Shown here piece after piece: positions 1 to 8,231 of a DNA stretch of 14,097 nt. Both the position numbers and the translations under genes were made by a program. The notes beneath the pieces are model-generated. The model saw nothing but the letters and a program-made list of their open reading frames with translations, ran no database searches and was not told the DNA's origin. The stretch is taken from assembly GCA_900554905.1 (NCBI GenBank), contig USJB01000009.1, positions 1 to 14,097 of the forward strand, read 5' to 3'. Positions within the stretch are counted from its first letter, which is position 1, and each line of letters begins with the position of its first letter. The stretch comes from an uncultured Collinsella sp. GTDB lineage: Bacteria; Actinomycetota; Coriobacteriia; Coriobacteriales; Coriobacteriaceae.

Positions 1-2
1 CC

Positions 3-2645
3 CTACAGCGCGCCGGAACCGGCTTGCATCATGCCGCCGGGGCCCGAGGTCACGCCGCCGCTCACGGGCGCGGCGTTGCCGGTGTGCGGTACCGCCGGGG
101 CGGTATCGCCACCAAGCGTGCCCGCCGGACGCGGTGCCGGGATCTCGCCCGTGCCGTGGCTAAAGACAAACTTGCCATCGGCCACGTCGCACAGGACGGT
201 ATCGCCCTCGCCCCACTCGCCGGCCAGCAGTTCCTCGGACAGCGGATCCTCGATGAGCTTTTGGATGGCACGACGCAGCGGACGCGCGCCGTTGGTGAGG
301 TCGGTACCCTCCGCCACAATCTTGTCGTAGGCCGCATCGGTAAGCTTGATGTTCATGCCGTTTGCGATCAGGCGCTGGCGCAGATCGTCCACCAGCAGGT
401 GCGCAATCTTGGTCAGGTTCTCGCCCGAGAGCTTCTGGAACACCACGATGTCGTCGATACGGTTGAGCAGCTCGGGGCGGAACAGGCGCTTGAGCTCGCC
501 CATCGCGCGGCCGCGGATCTCACTCGAGGTGAGGCCCTGCTCGCCGGTGGTGCCAAAGCCAACGCTCGCATCCTGCGCGATCTCGCGGGCGCCCACGTTT
601 GACGTCATGATGATCACCGTATTGCGGAAGTCGACCGTCTTGCCCTGGCTATCGGTCAGACGGCCCTCCTCCAACACCTGCAGCAGGATATTGAAGATGT
701 CGGGGTGCGCCTTCTCGATCTCGTCGAACAGCACGACCGAGTACGGGTGACGGCGAACAGCCTTGGTGAGCTGGCCGCCCTCGTCGTGGCCCACATAGCC
801 CGGGGGGCTACCGATGAGCTTGGAGACCTCGAACTCACTGCCAAACTCCGACATATCGAAGCTGATGAGCGCGTCCTTGCTGCCAAAGAGATACTCGGCG
901 AGCGTCTTGGCGAGCTCGGTTTTGCCCGTGCCGGTGGGGCCCAGGAAGATAAAGCTGCCGCCGGGGCGACGCGGGTCCTTGAGCGGCGAGCGGCTGCGGC
1001 GCACGGCCTTGGCAACGGCCTCGACGGCCTCGTCCTGACCGATGATGCGCGTCTTGAGCACGCTTTCGGCCTGCAGCAGGCGGCGGCTCTCGCTCTCGGT
1101 GAGCGAGGACACCGGCACGCCCGAAGTCACGGACACGATATCGGCGATCTGGCTCACGTCGATGGTGAGCGGGCTGGCGTCGAGCTCGGCCGTCCAGGCG
1201 GCCTTGGCCTCGGCGAGCTCAATCTCGGCAGCTTTCTGCTGCTCGGTGATCTCGGCGGCCTTGTTCATGTCGTCGCTCTCGGTGGCCTCCTGCGCGGCGG
1301 CCTTAAGCTCCTCCACGCGATGCTCGGCCTCGCGCACCGGCTCGGGCGCGCGGTTGGCGGCGATGCGGGCGCGGGCGCCGGCCTCGTCAATGAGGTCGAT
1401 GGCCTTATCGGGCAGGAAGCGATCCTGGATGTAGCGGTCGGAGAGGTTCGCGGCGGCCTCGATAGCACCCTGCGTATAGCGCACATGGTGGTGCTCCTCG
1501 TAGCGCGGCTTGAGCGCGGTCAGGATCTTGACCGTGTCCTCGACGCTCGGCTCCTCGACATCGATGGTCTGGAAGCGACGCTCGAAGGCCGGGTCCTTGG
1601 TGAGGTACTTGCGGAATTCCTCGGCCGTGGTGGCGCCGATAATCTGGAAGGCACCGCGCGCGAGCACGGGCTTGAGCATGGAGCTCGCGTCGATGGAGCC
1701 CTCGGCAGAGCCGGCACCGATGATGGTGTGCATCTCGTCAATAAACAGGATGACGTCGTCAGCTTCGGTGGCCTCCTGGATCACGTTCTTGAGGCGCTCC
1801 TCAAACTCACCGCGATACTTGGCGCCCGCAACGAGGCCCGGCAGGTCGAGCGTCCAGATATTCTGGTTCATGAGGTTCTCGGGCACGTTGCCGGCTGCAA
1901 TCTGCTGAGCCAGGCCCTCGACGATGGCCGTCTTGCCCACGCCGGGGTCGCCCAGAATGAGCGGGTTGTTCTTGGTGCGGCGCGAAAGAATTTCCATCAT
2001 GCGCTGGACTTCCTTTTCGCGACCGATCACGGGGTCGAGCTCGCCATCGCGCGCCTTCTGCGTGAGGTTGGTCGCGAACTGCTTAAGCGTATCGGTGCCA
2101 CTCCCCTTTTGCTGAGAGGCGTCCGAGCCGCTAAAGAACGGCAGGCCCGCACCGGGACGCCCGGCACCGGCGCCGGCGAGCGGACGCTTCTTGTCCTGGT
2201 CCTTGGCGGTAAGTTTCTCGATAGCCTTTTTGATGGAGGCGGACGATACACCCAGGCGCATGAGGATGTCCATGGCCATGCCGTTACCCTCTTCGACGAT
2301 GCCAATCAGCAAGTGCTCGGTCGACACGTAGGTCTGGTTGTTCTCACGTGCCACGCGGAAGGAGCGCTCCATCACGCTAATGACGAGCGGCGTAAAGGCA
2401 AGCTTGGCAGCCTCAGTCTCCTCGCTGGGCTCGGGAACCGTGGTCTGGACCTCCTTGAGGGTGTCCATGATGTCGTCGTAGGAGATATCAAGCGAGCGCA
2501 GCGCCTCGGCAGCGATGCCCTCGTCCTCCTTGGCGAGTGCGAGCAGCAGGTGCTCGGTGCCCACCTTATTTGAGTGCAGATCGAGCGCCTCCTGTTTGGC
2601 CATCGACATGACCTTGCGCGCTCGATCGGTAAATCTATCTAACAT
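3..2645 (-). CDS. clpC: ATP-dependent Clp protease ATP-binding subunit ClpC
   Basis: HSP100/Clp AAA+ unfoldase of 880 aa, full length for ClpC. It unfolds cytosolic substrates and feeds them to the ClpP peptidase. Visible in order: Clp N domain (about 1-145, two Clp-N repeats), Gly/Ala-rich linker (about 155-175), first AAA+ module with Walker A GDPGVGKT (232-239) and Walker B FIDEMH (301-306), a UVR/coiled-coil M segment (about 436-478), second AAA+ module with Walker A GPTGTGKT (569-576) and Walker B LFDEIEKAH (639-647), a VGFG ClpP-contact loop (695-698), and a low-complexity Gly/Pro/Ala tail (about 835-880). The UVR-type M segment marks ClpC rather than ClpB. The start at 2645 is chosen because AAGGAA lies just upstream and MLDRFTDRAR is the usual ClpC N-terminus; an in-frame extension to 2678 lacks family similarity. 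No ctsR, mcsA or mcsB gene is in the window. The stop TAG is at 3-5, so the 3' flank is not visible. Confidence 0.97.
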   Translation of the reverse strand: MLDRFTDRARKVMSMAKQEALDLHSNKVGTEHLLLALAKEDEGIAAEALRSLDISYDDIMDTLKEVQTTVPEPSEETEAAKLAFTPLVISVMERSFRVARENNQTYVSTEHLLIGIVEEGNGMAMDILMRLGVSSASIKKAIEKLTAKDQDKKRPLAGAGAGRPGAGLPFFSGSDASQQKGSGTDTLKQFATNLTQKARDGELDPVIGREKEVQRMMEILSRRTKNNPLILGDPGVGKTAIVEGLAQQIAAGNVPENLMNQNIWTLDLPGLVAGAKYRGEFEERLKNVIQEATEADDVILFIDEMHTIIGAGSAEGSIDASSMLKPVLARGAFQIIGATTAEEFRKYLTKDPAFERRFQTIDVEEPSVEDTVKILTALKPRYEEHHHVRYTQGAIEAAANLSDRYIQDRFLPDKAIDLIDEAGARARIAANRAPEPVREAEHRVEELKAAAQEATESDDMNKAAEITEQQKAAEIELAEAKAAWTAELDASPLTIDVSQIADIVSVTSGVPVSSLTESESRRLLQAESVLKTRIIGQDEAVEAVAKAVRRSRSPLKDPRRPGGSFIFLGPTGTGKTELAKTLAEYLFGSKDALISFDMSEFGSEFEVSKLIGSPPGYVGHDEGGQLTKAVRRHPYSVVLFDEIEKAHPDIFNILLQVLEEGRLTDSQGKTVDFRNTVIIMTSNVGAREIAQDASVGFGTTGEQGLTSSEIRGRAMGELKRLFRPELLNRIDDIVVFQKLSGENLTKIAHLLVDDLRQRLIANGMNIKLTDAAYDKIVAEGTDLTNGARPLRRAIQKLIEDPLSEELLAGEWGEGDTVLCDVADGKFVFSHGTGEIPAPRPAGTLGGDTAPAVPHTGNAAPVSGGVTSGPGGMMQAGSGAL

Positions 2646-2670
2646 GCTCGTTTCCTTACATGAGTTCATC

Positions 2671-2700
2671 GAAATCAAAACGCCCGCCCGTCGGCGGCGC
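2671..2700 (-). terminator. Intrinsic terminator-like hairpin in the clpC leader
   Basis: On the minus strand a very GC-rich stem (CGCCGCC against GGC-G-GGCG with one bulged G, at 2681-2700) is followed by TTTTGATTT (2680 down to 2672). It lies only about 35 nt upstream of the clpC ATG. It may terminate the activase-tetR transcript or act as an attenuator in the clpC leader. No convincing promoter was seen between it and the clpC ribosome binding site. The opposite strand also shows stem plus TTTTG, so it could be bidirectional. Confidence 0.55.
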
Positions 2701-2837
2701 TTTTGTCTCTTTACCCACAGGTTGTCTATGTTAACAGCTGGAGGAATATCTATAAACCCGGCTCACATGAATGCAGGTTATGACCGCATCGCGGGACTCA
2801 CCGCGCGATGCGCGACAGGCGCCCCGCAAGAGAAACC

Positions 2838-3527
2838 CTAGGCGTCTTTCACCACGTCGGGACTCGTCGCACGCGATGCGCGATAGGCATCGGCCTCCTT
2901 GGAGACGCGTTCGAGCAGCTCGGATGTATCGACGCCCTCGACTTGCGCGACCGTTTCCACCGTCTGCATGGCGACCGCCCTCAGGTACGCGCACGCGCTG
3001 TCCCCCAGCTGCTCGAGGTCTATCTCCTCGCCGCCCTCCCGGGCAAAGCCGACCGCCATCACAAAGCCCATGATGCCCGAGACCAGAAAGCCCACCGCAA
3101 AGCTCGAATCTGCCTTGAGCTCTTCTCCGTCGGGGTGGACGATCTCTCTCACGCGGTCGATGATGATCGTATGGATGCCCTGCACGACCTGCTCGGCGGC
3201 ACCCGCCCTCATGATGATGACGATGCGCCGCAGCAGGCAGCGGACGTCGCGCCGGTCGAACGCCGAAAGGTCGCCCTCGCTCGAAAAATGCCAGAGGGCA
3301 TCGGTGATGAGCTCGTTATCCTGCAGCAGCTGGGCTATGGCGATGGCGACGAGTTCATCGAAATCGTGAAAATAGTAGTAAAACGTTCCGCGATTGCACT
3401 GGGCGGCGCGGGTCACCTCGCCAACCGACAGCTCGAAGATGCTGTTGTTCTCGATGAGCTCCCAAAACGCCTCGATGATACGGGTGCGTGCATCGGGCGC
3501 ATCGGCGTCCTTACGCGGTCTCGCCAT
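2838..3527 (-). CDS. TetR/AcrR-family transcriptional regulator
   Basis: Predicted one-component repressor of 229 aa. The N-terminus (MARPRKDADA, then TRIIEAFWELIE) leads into a typical TetR helix-turn-helix at about residues 31-53 (LSVGEVTRAAQCNRGTFYYY), followed by an all-helical ligand-binding and dimerisation domain without a recognisable ligand signature. The preferred ATG is at 3527. A GTG at 3536 (three codons earlier) is also possible, since both have weak purine-rich upstream stretches. Either start lies inside the 3' end of the activase gene (stop at 3511-3513), giving a 17- or 26-bp overlap and implying one transcript with translational coupling. A perfect palindrome upstream of the activase gene is the best operator candidate, which would make this an autoregulated local repressor. 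The ligand is unknown; an acyl-CoA or organic acid is only a guess from the neighbour. Confidence 0.92.
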   Translation of the reverse strand: MARPRKDADAPDARTRIIEAFWELIENNSIFELSVGEVTRAAQCNRGTFYYYFHDFDELVAIAIAQLLQDNELITDALWHFSSEGDLSAFDRRDVRCLLRRIVIIMRAGAAEQVVQGIHTIIIDRVREIVHPDGEELKADSSFAVGFLVSGIMGFVMAVGFAREGGEEIDLEQLGDSACAYLRAVAMQTVETVAQVEGVDTSELLERVSKEADAYRASRATSPDVVKDA

Positions 3528-6500
3528 GCGCCTCACCGCACCCCTGCGCCTTGGCGTTCATGATGAGCATCTGAAGACGGTTCTCCACGTTGGCGAAGCT
3601 CACGTCGGGATCGTAGTCGAGCGGCAGGAACTGCGCCGTGGGATACTGCTCCTTGAGCGCATGGATGAGCCCGCGCCCCACGACATGGTTGGGCAGACAC
3701 CCGAACGGCTGCAGGATCACGAAGTTGCGGCAGCCGCGCTTGGCGTGCTCGAGAATCTCCGCCGGAATCAGCACGCCCTCGCCCGCATCGAACGTATGGT
3801 GCAGGATCTTATCGCTCGCGCGCACGAGCTCGGGCATGCGCGTCGGCGGCTCGTAGAGCGGGCTCGCCGCGCCCAGGCGGTCGCAACGGTTGTGCGCGAG
3901 CTCGAACAGGTTGTCCGCCGTGGCGTACCAGGCCTTTTCGGGCAGCGAAAGGTCGACGTGGAACTCGCGCGACTGCGCATGCTTGTAGAAATAGGTCTTG
4001 CGGATCACGTCGGTCATGCGCGCCTCGATGACCTCGAGCCCGTTGTCCTCGAGGTAGCGCTCGATCTCGTGGTTGGCGCCGAGATGGAAATTGAGCAGGT
4101 ACTCGCCCACGATGAGAACGGTCGGATGCGGGTTCGAGCGGTCGTACGGAACGGCGTCCATGATCGCAAGCGCGCGTTTGAAGCCCGTCGCCTGGCCTCT
4201 CAGCCCGGAGCGCTCCATGCCCTCGATAACCTCATCGAGCGCGCGGTCGAACGCAGCGTCCGCCGCGCCCTTCTCGAGCTCGTAGGGACGGATGCGCCTA
4301 AGCATGGCCTCGAGGGCATCGATCATGGGAAGACCGTAGGCGATCTGGATGCTCGGGCCAAGGCCGAGCTTGAAGCCCGGATGCGCATTGTGGGCATCGA
4401 CGTCGTCGTTGGTGAGCACCGGGACATAGTCGTATCCCGCGTCGTCGAGCGCGCGGCGCAGCAGGGGCATGTAGTGCGTCAGGCGGCAGTCGCCGATATA
4501 CTTGCCAGTCACCACGGCGACGTCGTGCGGGTCGTACTTACCGCTCTCGAGTGCCGCGAGCGCCTCGCCGATCACGATTTGCGCGGGGAAGCAGATGTCG
4601 TTGTGCACATAGCGTTTGCCCAGGCGGATGGCATCCTCGCGCCCGATATCAAGGGCCTCGGCGCGCACGCCCTGATTGCGCATCGCCGCGGTCATGAGCC
4701 TGCAGAACGCATGGGAGGTGTTGGGGACCAGCGCGATCTTGTCGTGCCGGTCGCGCTTGGTGTACTTGACCTTATACGGGTCGTCGAGCGGATGGACCGC
4801 GTGCACCCGGGCGCCCTCGGCACGCTCCTCCGCGCGACGACGGTTGACCGACTCGATAAACGAACGCACGCGAATGCCCATGGGACCGGCGACGTCGCTC
4901 TCATCGAGCTTGATCATCATCGGAACCTTGGAGCCCATCTCGCCCATCATGCGCGCGATCTCGTCGGTGAGATACGCATCGTGGCCGCAGCCGAAGCTGC
5001 CCATCTGCACGAGCTCGAGCTCGGGCGTCGATGCGACGATGACCGCGCACGACAGCATGCGCGCATGGTAGTTGTTCACGATGTCGATGCGGCTGTTGGA
5101 AAGATCGACGTTGCAGACCCCCGGCACCGCATCGGGCGTCAGCACGGGGATGCCGCGCTCAGAGAAGAGCTTGGGCAGCCCGTGGTTGACCAGCGGGTCG
5201 TTGTGGTACGGGCGCGAAGCGATCACCACCGCGTAGCCGCCGTCCTCGCGCACGTTCTCGAGCACCTGCCTGCCGCGCAGCTGCAGCTGGTTCTCAAACG
5301 TCTCCTGCGCGCGGTCCGCCTGCTCGGTCGCCTTGGCAACCAGGTCGGCATCGATATCGAAGGTCTCCTTGCACCACGCCTTGAGCTGGCGGTTTCGGTC
5401 GCCCTCGTCGTACCAGTGGAACAGCGGCGTATCGAACGGAACGCCGAAACGCTCCTCCGGGTTATCGGAATTGCGCATCACGTAGGGGTATCCCTTTACG
5501 ACGGCGCACATCCACTCGCTGGTAGAGGCGGTGTTTTCGGTGGGCACCGTCGTGATGATGGGCATGAAGATGCGGTCAACGCCGGCGTCGACGAGATTGC
5601 GGATGTGCCCGTGGACGAGCTTGGCCGGGAAGCACACGGTGTCGGATGTGACGTGCGCCAGACCGCGCTCGTACATCGCCTTGGTGCTGCGTCCCGAGAC
5701 GCGCACCTTAAAGCCGAGCGTGCTGAAGAACGTCGACCAGAACGGCATGGTGTCCCAGAACTCGAGCACACGGGGAATGCCGATCGTGACATCGCGCCCC
5801 CCGCAGACGGGAACCGTGGGGCATGACTCGAACAGCAGCTTCTCGCGGTCGACAAAGAGATTGGGGGCAGCCGCGGTCCGGTCGCGCCCCGTGCCGGGTG
5901 CCTGTGCCTCGCAAGCACCCTGCGGACGCAGCTCCTCCGCCGCGGGAACCTCGCGCACGAGCTCATCCCATGAGATGGCGCCGCCGCGCGGGCAGCGATT
6001 GCCCGTGACGTAAAGCGAGCCGTCGCCAAATGCCACGACCGCGCGCTGGCAGCGGTTGTTGCACCGACGGCAGGTAACGCCGCCGAACTCGCGATGCTCG
6101 AAGCGCTCCACGGCATCGAGCCCGATAAACGACGTGCCGGCGTCGCCCTTGCGGCATTCCTCGCGCGCGAGCAGGGCGATACCGATAGCGCCCATCAGCC
6201 CCGGGTGGGGCGCACGCGTGACGGGTTTGCCCAGATACTGCTCGAATGCGCGCAGCACCGCGTCGTTTCGGAACGTGCCGCCCTGGACGACGACTTTGTC
6301 GCCCAGACGGTTGAGATTTGAAACGCGAATGACCTTGGTGAACACGTTCTCGATAATCGAACGGCAGAGACCGGCCATGATGTCGCCCGGACCCTTACCG
6401 CGCCGCTGCTCGGAAACGACGCTGCTGTTCATGAACACCGTGCAGCGGCTGCCGAGAACGGCGGGGGCTTTGGACGAAAATGCCTCGGTCGCGATATCCT

Positions 6501-7950
6501 CAACGGCTATTCCGAGGTTTTTGGCAAAACCCTCGAGGAACGAGCCGCAGCCCGCAGAGCACGCCTCGTTGACGACGATATCGGTCAGCACGCCGTGGTT
6601 GAGCCAGATGGCCTTCATATCCTGTCCGCCGATGTCGAGCACGAAGGTCGCATCGGGAACGCATGCGCACGCGGCGCGGGCGTGCGCGACCGTCTCGACC
6701 GTATGGTAGTCGGCGTGGAACGCGCGCGCGAAAAGCTCCTCGCCGTACCCCGTGGTGCCCACGGCATCGATCGCAAGCGTGACTCCCGCTGTCTCCCAGC
6801 GGTTCTTCAAGCTGACAAGACCCTGTTGGGCGACGTCGAGCGGTCTGCCGTTATTAGACGCGTAGAACGAATCGACAAGCTCACCCGCCTCATCGACCAG
6901 GGCGAACTTGGTCGTCGTGCTCCCCGAATCGATACCGAGCGCCACACGCACCGTCTCTCCGGGCGCATACGCATCCGGACCCTTTGCCGGCGTCTCTTTG
7001 CCATGGCGTACCGTAAAATCCGCCTGCTCGGCAGGTGTGGCAAAAAAGGGCTGGGCAAGACGTCCCTCCCCGCTTGCGGGCGCGACCGTCTCGAGCTTAT
7101 CCAGCCGGACAAAAGCGTCGGGAAGGTCGATCGGTTGGGACGATGCGAACATGTCGGTCAGCGACAGGGCGGCACCGCGCGCGACCATGATCTGCGGATC
7201 GCGCGGGACGATAACCTGATCGTCCGATAGATTCAGTTGCTCCCGGAACACGCGGACCAGTGTGGGGTTGTAGGCGAGCGTACCGCCCTCGAAGATTACC
7301 GGCGGCTCGATGTCGATACCCTGGGCCAGACCGCCGATCGTTTGGCGGGCGACCGCGTGAAGCGCCGAAAGCGCCAGGTCGGTGGTAGGAATGCCCTCGT
7401 TGAGCAGCGGCTGGATATCGGTCTTTGCGTACACGCCGCAGCGGCCCGAGACCTCGTGGACGGTCGTTCCCCGGCTTGCGAGCTGCTCGAACTCGCCCGA
7501 TTCGGTGCCGACCCCCATGAGCTTTGCCATCTCGTCGATAAATGCACCGGTACCGCCTGCGCACGAGCCGTTCATGCGCATGTCGGCAACCTCGATGTCT
7601 CCCTTATCGTTGGTGCGGAAGAAGATCATCTTGGCGTCTTGGCCGCCCAGCTCGATGGCGCAGCGCGTCTGCGGATAGAACCTGCTGATCGCGAGCGCGT
7701 TGGCGACCACCTCCTGAACGTACGAGGCGCCCAGCGCGGTCGCGATATCGCGCGCACCCGAGCCGGTCACCGCAACGCGCAGTGACTCATGGGGAAAGCG
7801 CTCGGCGAGCTCGCCGAGCATGGCGCGCACGCTCGCTGTCTGACACGCCCCGTGGCGGCGATATCCCCACCACGCCTCGGTCATATCCTCGTGCATCGCG
7901 TAAACTTTGGTCGTCGTCGACCCTACGTCCAGTCCTACTAGCAACGCCAT
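3511..7950 (-). CDS. Large acyl-CoA dehydratase activase fusion (two BadF/BadG-type ATPase domains plus DUF2229/HGD-D-like region)
   Basis: A 1479-aa cytosolic protein. Domain 1 (about 1-270) is an ASKHA ATPase of the HgdC/BadF type: DVGSTTTK at 8-15, LGGQDAK at 101-107, and Cys130 (NGSCAGG) and Cys171 (SGRCGVY) at the positions that hold the dimer-bridging [4Fe-4S] cluster in HgdC. Domain 2 (about 335-600) repeats this: DSGSTTTK 341-348, IGGQDMK 440-446, Cys464/Cys468 and Cys503. A Cys-rich patch follows (Cys627, 630, 634, 653), then a DUF2229-like region (about 720-1030, VCFPAK at 772-777) and a region related to 2-hydroxyacyl-CoA dehydratase subunits (about 1070-1460, ICFPAQ at 1119-1124, GDCRLTHY 1153-1160). 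HgdC proteins use ATP to drive low-potential electron transfer to a dehydratase; the reaction of this fused class is not established. ATG at 7950 follows GGAG with 5-nt spacing. No separate dehydratase subunits lie nearby. It is the first gene of an operon with the TetR gene. Confidence 0.93.
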   Translation of the reverse strand: MALLVGLDVGSTTTKVYAMHEDMTEAWWGYRRHGACQTASVRAMLGELAERFPHESLRVAVTGSGARDIATALGASYVQEVVANALAISRFYPQTRCAIELGGQDAKMIFFRTNDKGDIEVADMRMNGSCAGGTGAFIDEMAKLMGVGTESGEFEQLASRGTTVHEVSGRCGVYAKTDIQPLLNEGIPTTDLALSALHAVARQTIGGLAQGIDIEPPVIFEGGTLAYNPTLVRVFREQLNLSDDQVIVPRDPQIMVARGAALSLTDMFASSQPIDLPDAFVRLDKLETVAPASGEGRLAQPFFATPAEQADFTVRHGKETPAKGPDAYAPGETVRVALGIDSGSTTTKFALVDEAGELVDSFYASNNGRPLDVAQQGLVSLKNRWETAGVTLAIDAVGTTGYGEELFARAFHADYHTVETVAHARAACACVPDATFVLDIGGQDMKAIWLNHGVLTDIVVNEACSAGCGSFLEGFAKNLGIAVEDIATEAFSSKAPAVLGSRCTVFMNSSVVSEQRRGKGPGDIMAGLCRSIIENVFTKVIRVSNLNRLGDKVVVQGGTFRNDAVLRAFEQYLGKPVTRAPHPGLMGAIGIALLAREECRKGDAGTSFIGLDAVERFEHREFGGVTCRRCNNRCQRAVVAFGDGSLYVTGNRCPRGGAISWDELVREVPAAEELRPQGACEAQAPGTGRDRTAAAPNLFVDREKLLFESCPTVPVCGGRDVTIGIPRVLEFWDTMPFWSTFFSTLGFKVRVSGRSTKAMYERGLAHVTSDTVCFPAKLVHGHIRNLVDAGVDRIFMPIITTVPTENTASTSEWMCAVVKGYPYVMRNSDNPEERFGVPFDTPLFHWYDEGDRNRQLKAWCKETFDIDADLVAKATEQADRAQETFENQLQLRGRQVLENVREDGGYAVVIASRPYHNDPLVNHGLPKLFSERGIPVLTPDAVPGVCNVDLSNSRIDIVNNYHARMLSCAVIVASTPELELVQMGSFGCGHDAYLTDEIARMMGEMGSKVPMMIKLDESDVAGPMGIRVRSFIESVNRRRAEERAEGARVHAVHPLDDPYKVKYTKRDRHDKIALVPNTSHAFCRLMTAAMRNQGVRAEALDIGREDAIRLGKRYVHNDICFPAQIVIGEALAALESGKYDPHDVAVVTGKYIGDCRLTHYMPLLRRALDDAGYDYVPVLTNDDVDAHNAHPGFKLGLGPSIQIAYGLPMIDALEAMLRRIRPYELEKGAADAAFDRALDEVIEGMERSGLRGQATGFKRALAIMDAVPYDRSNPHPTVLIVGEYLLNFHLGANHEIERYLEDNGLEVIEARMTDVIRKTYFYKHAQSREFHVDLSLPEKAWYATADNLFELAHNRCDRLGAASPLYEPPTRMPELVRASDKILHHTFDAGEGVLIPAEILEHAKRGCRNFVILQPFGCLPNHVVGRGLIHALKEQYPTAQFLPLDYDPDVSFANVENRLQMLIMNAKAQGCGEAHGETA

Positions 7951-7999
7951 AATGCTCCGTCTCTCGCATTTTTCCCGCTAGAGATATACCACTCTACGT

Positions 8000-8020
8000 A
8001 ATACAACAGACTGTTGTATT
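8000..8020. promoter_or_regulatory. Perfect 21-bp palindrome, probable TetR operator
   Basis: AATACAACAG-A-CTGTTGTATT is a perfect inverted repeat with 10-bp arms and a 1-bp centre, 50 bp upstream of the activase ATG. Size and symmetry fit a TetR-family dimer site. On the minus strand it lies just upstream of a -10-like TATATC (7988 down to 7983), where it would cover the -35 region. The regulator is probably the TetR protein encoded at the far end of the same operon; this assignment is inferred. Confidence 0.7.
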
Positions 8021-8030
8021 TAAACTCCGT

Positions 8031-8065
8031 ATAAAAAGCGGCTGCCGAAACGCTTCAGCAGCCGC
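8031..8065 (-). terminator. Intrinsic terminator downstream of the DUF2798 gene
   Basis: An 8-bp perfect stem GCGGCTGC (8038-8045) / GCAGCCGC (8058-8065) is followed on the minus strand by CTTTTTAT (8038 down to 8031). It ends transcription coming from the DUF2798 side just before the palindrome and promoter region of the activase-tetR operon, insulating the two units. Confidence 0.85.
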
Positions 8066-8231
8066 CGAATGCACCAACAGATTGTTCTGCGCGCTAGCAC
8101 GTCGGGCAACGGAGCAGCACGGGGCCTCCGGTCATGCGCACCGCTCACGCCCGCGATGTCGCCGAGAGAGCTATCCACGCTTAGGGCTCCAACCAAGCAA
8201 GTCGCCCGCGCTCAGCAGATCCCTAAGCGAG
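8066..8231 (-). other. Structured 3' untranslated region of the DUF2798 gene
   Basis: There are 166 nt between the DUF2798 stop and the terminator, with no supportable ORF. A 9-bp perfect inverted repeat, CGCTTAGGG (8178-8186) / CCCTAAGCG (8221-8229), begins 2 nt after the stop codon and encloses 34 nt. A smaller CGGAG/CTCCG stem lies further downstream. This could be mRNA 3' protection or the source of a 3'UTR-derived small RNA. No known RNA family was recognised. Confidence 0.4.

Noticed and set aside
705..2573. Long plus-strand open frame opposite clpC
   Set aside because: It is an antisense shadow caused by high GC and codon bias; the minus-strand frame is an unmistakable ClpC with all motifs.
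2701..2725. Possible CtsR heptad repeat upstream of clpC
   Set aside because: The stretch GGGTAAAGAGACAAAAG resembles only the first heptad of the CtsR consensus; the second heptad does not match, so it was not called.
3394..5826. 810-codon plus-strand open frame opposite the activase gene
   Set aside because: The translation has no recognisable domains, is rich in His, Arg and Ala as antisense frames of GC-rich genes are, and lies fully against a well-supported gene.
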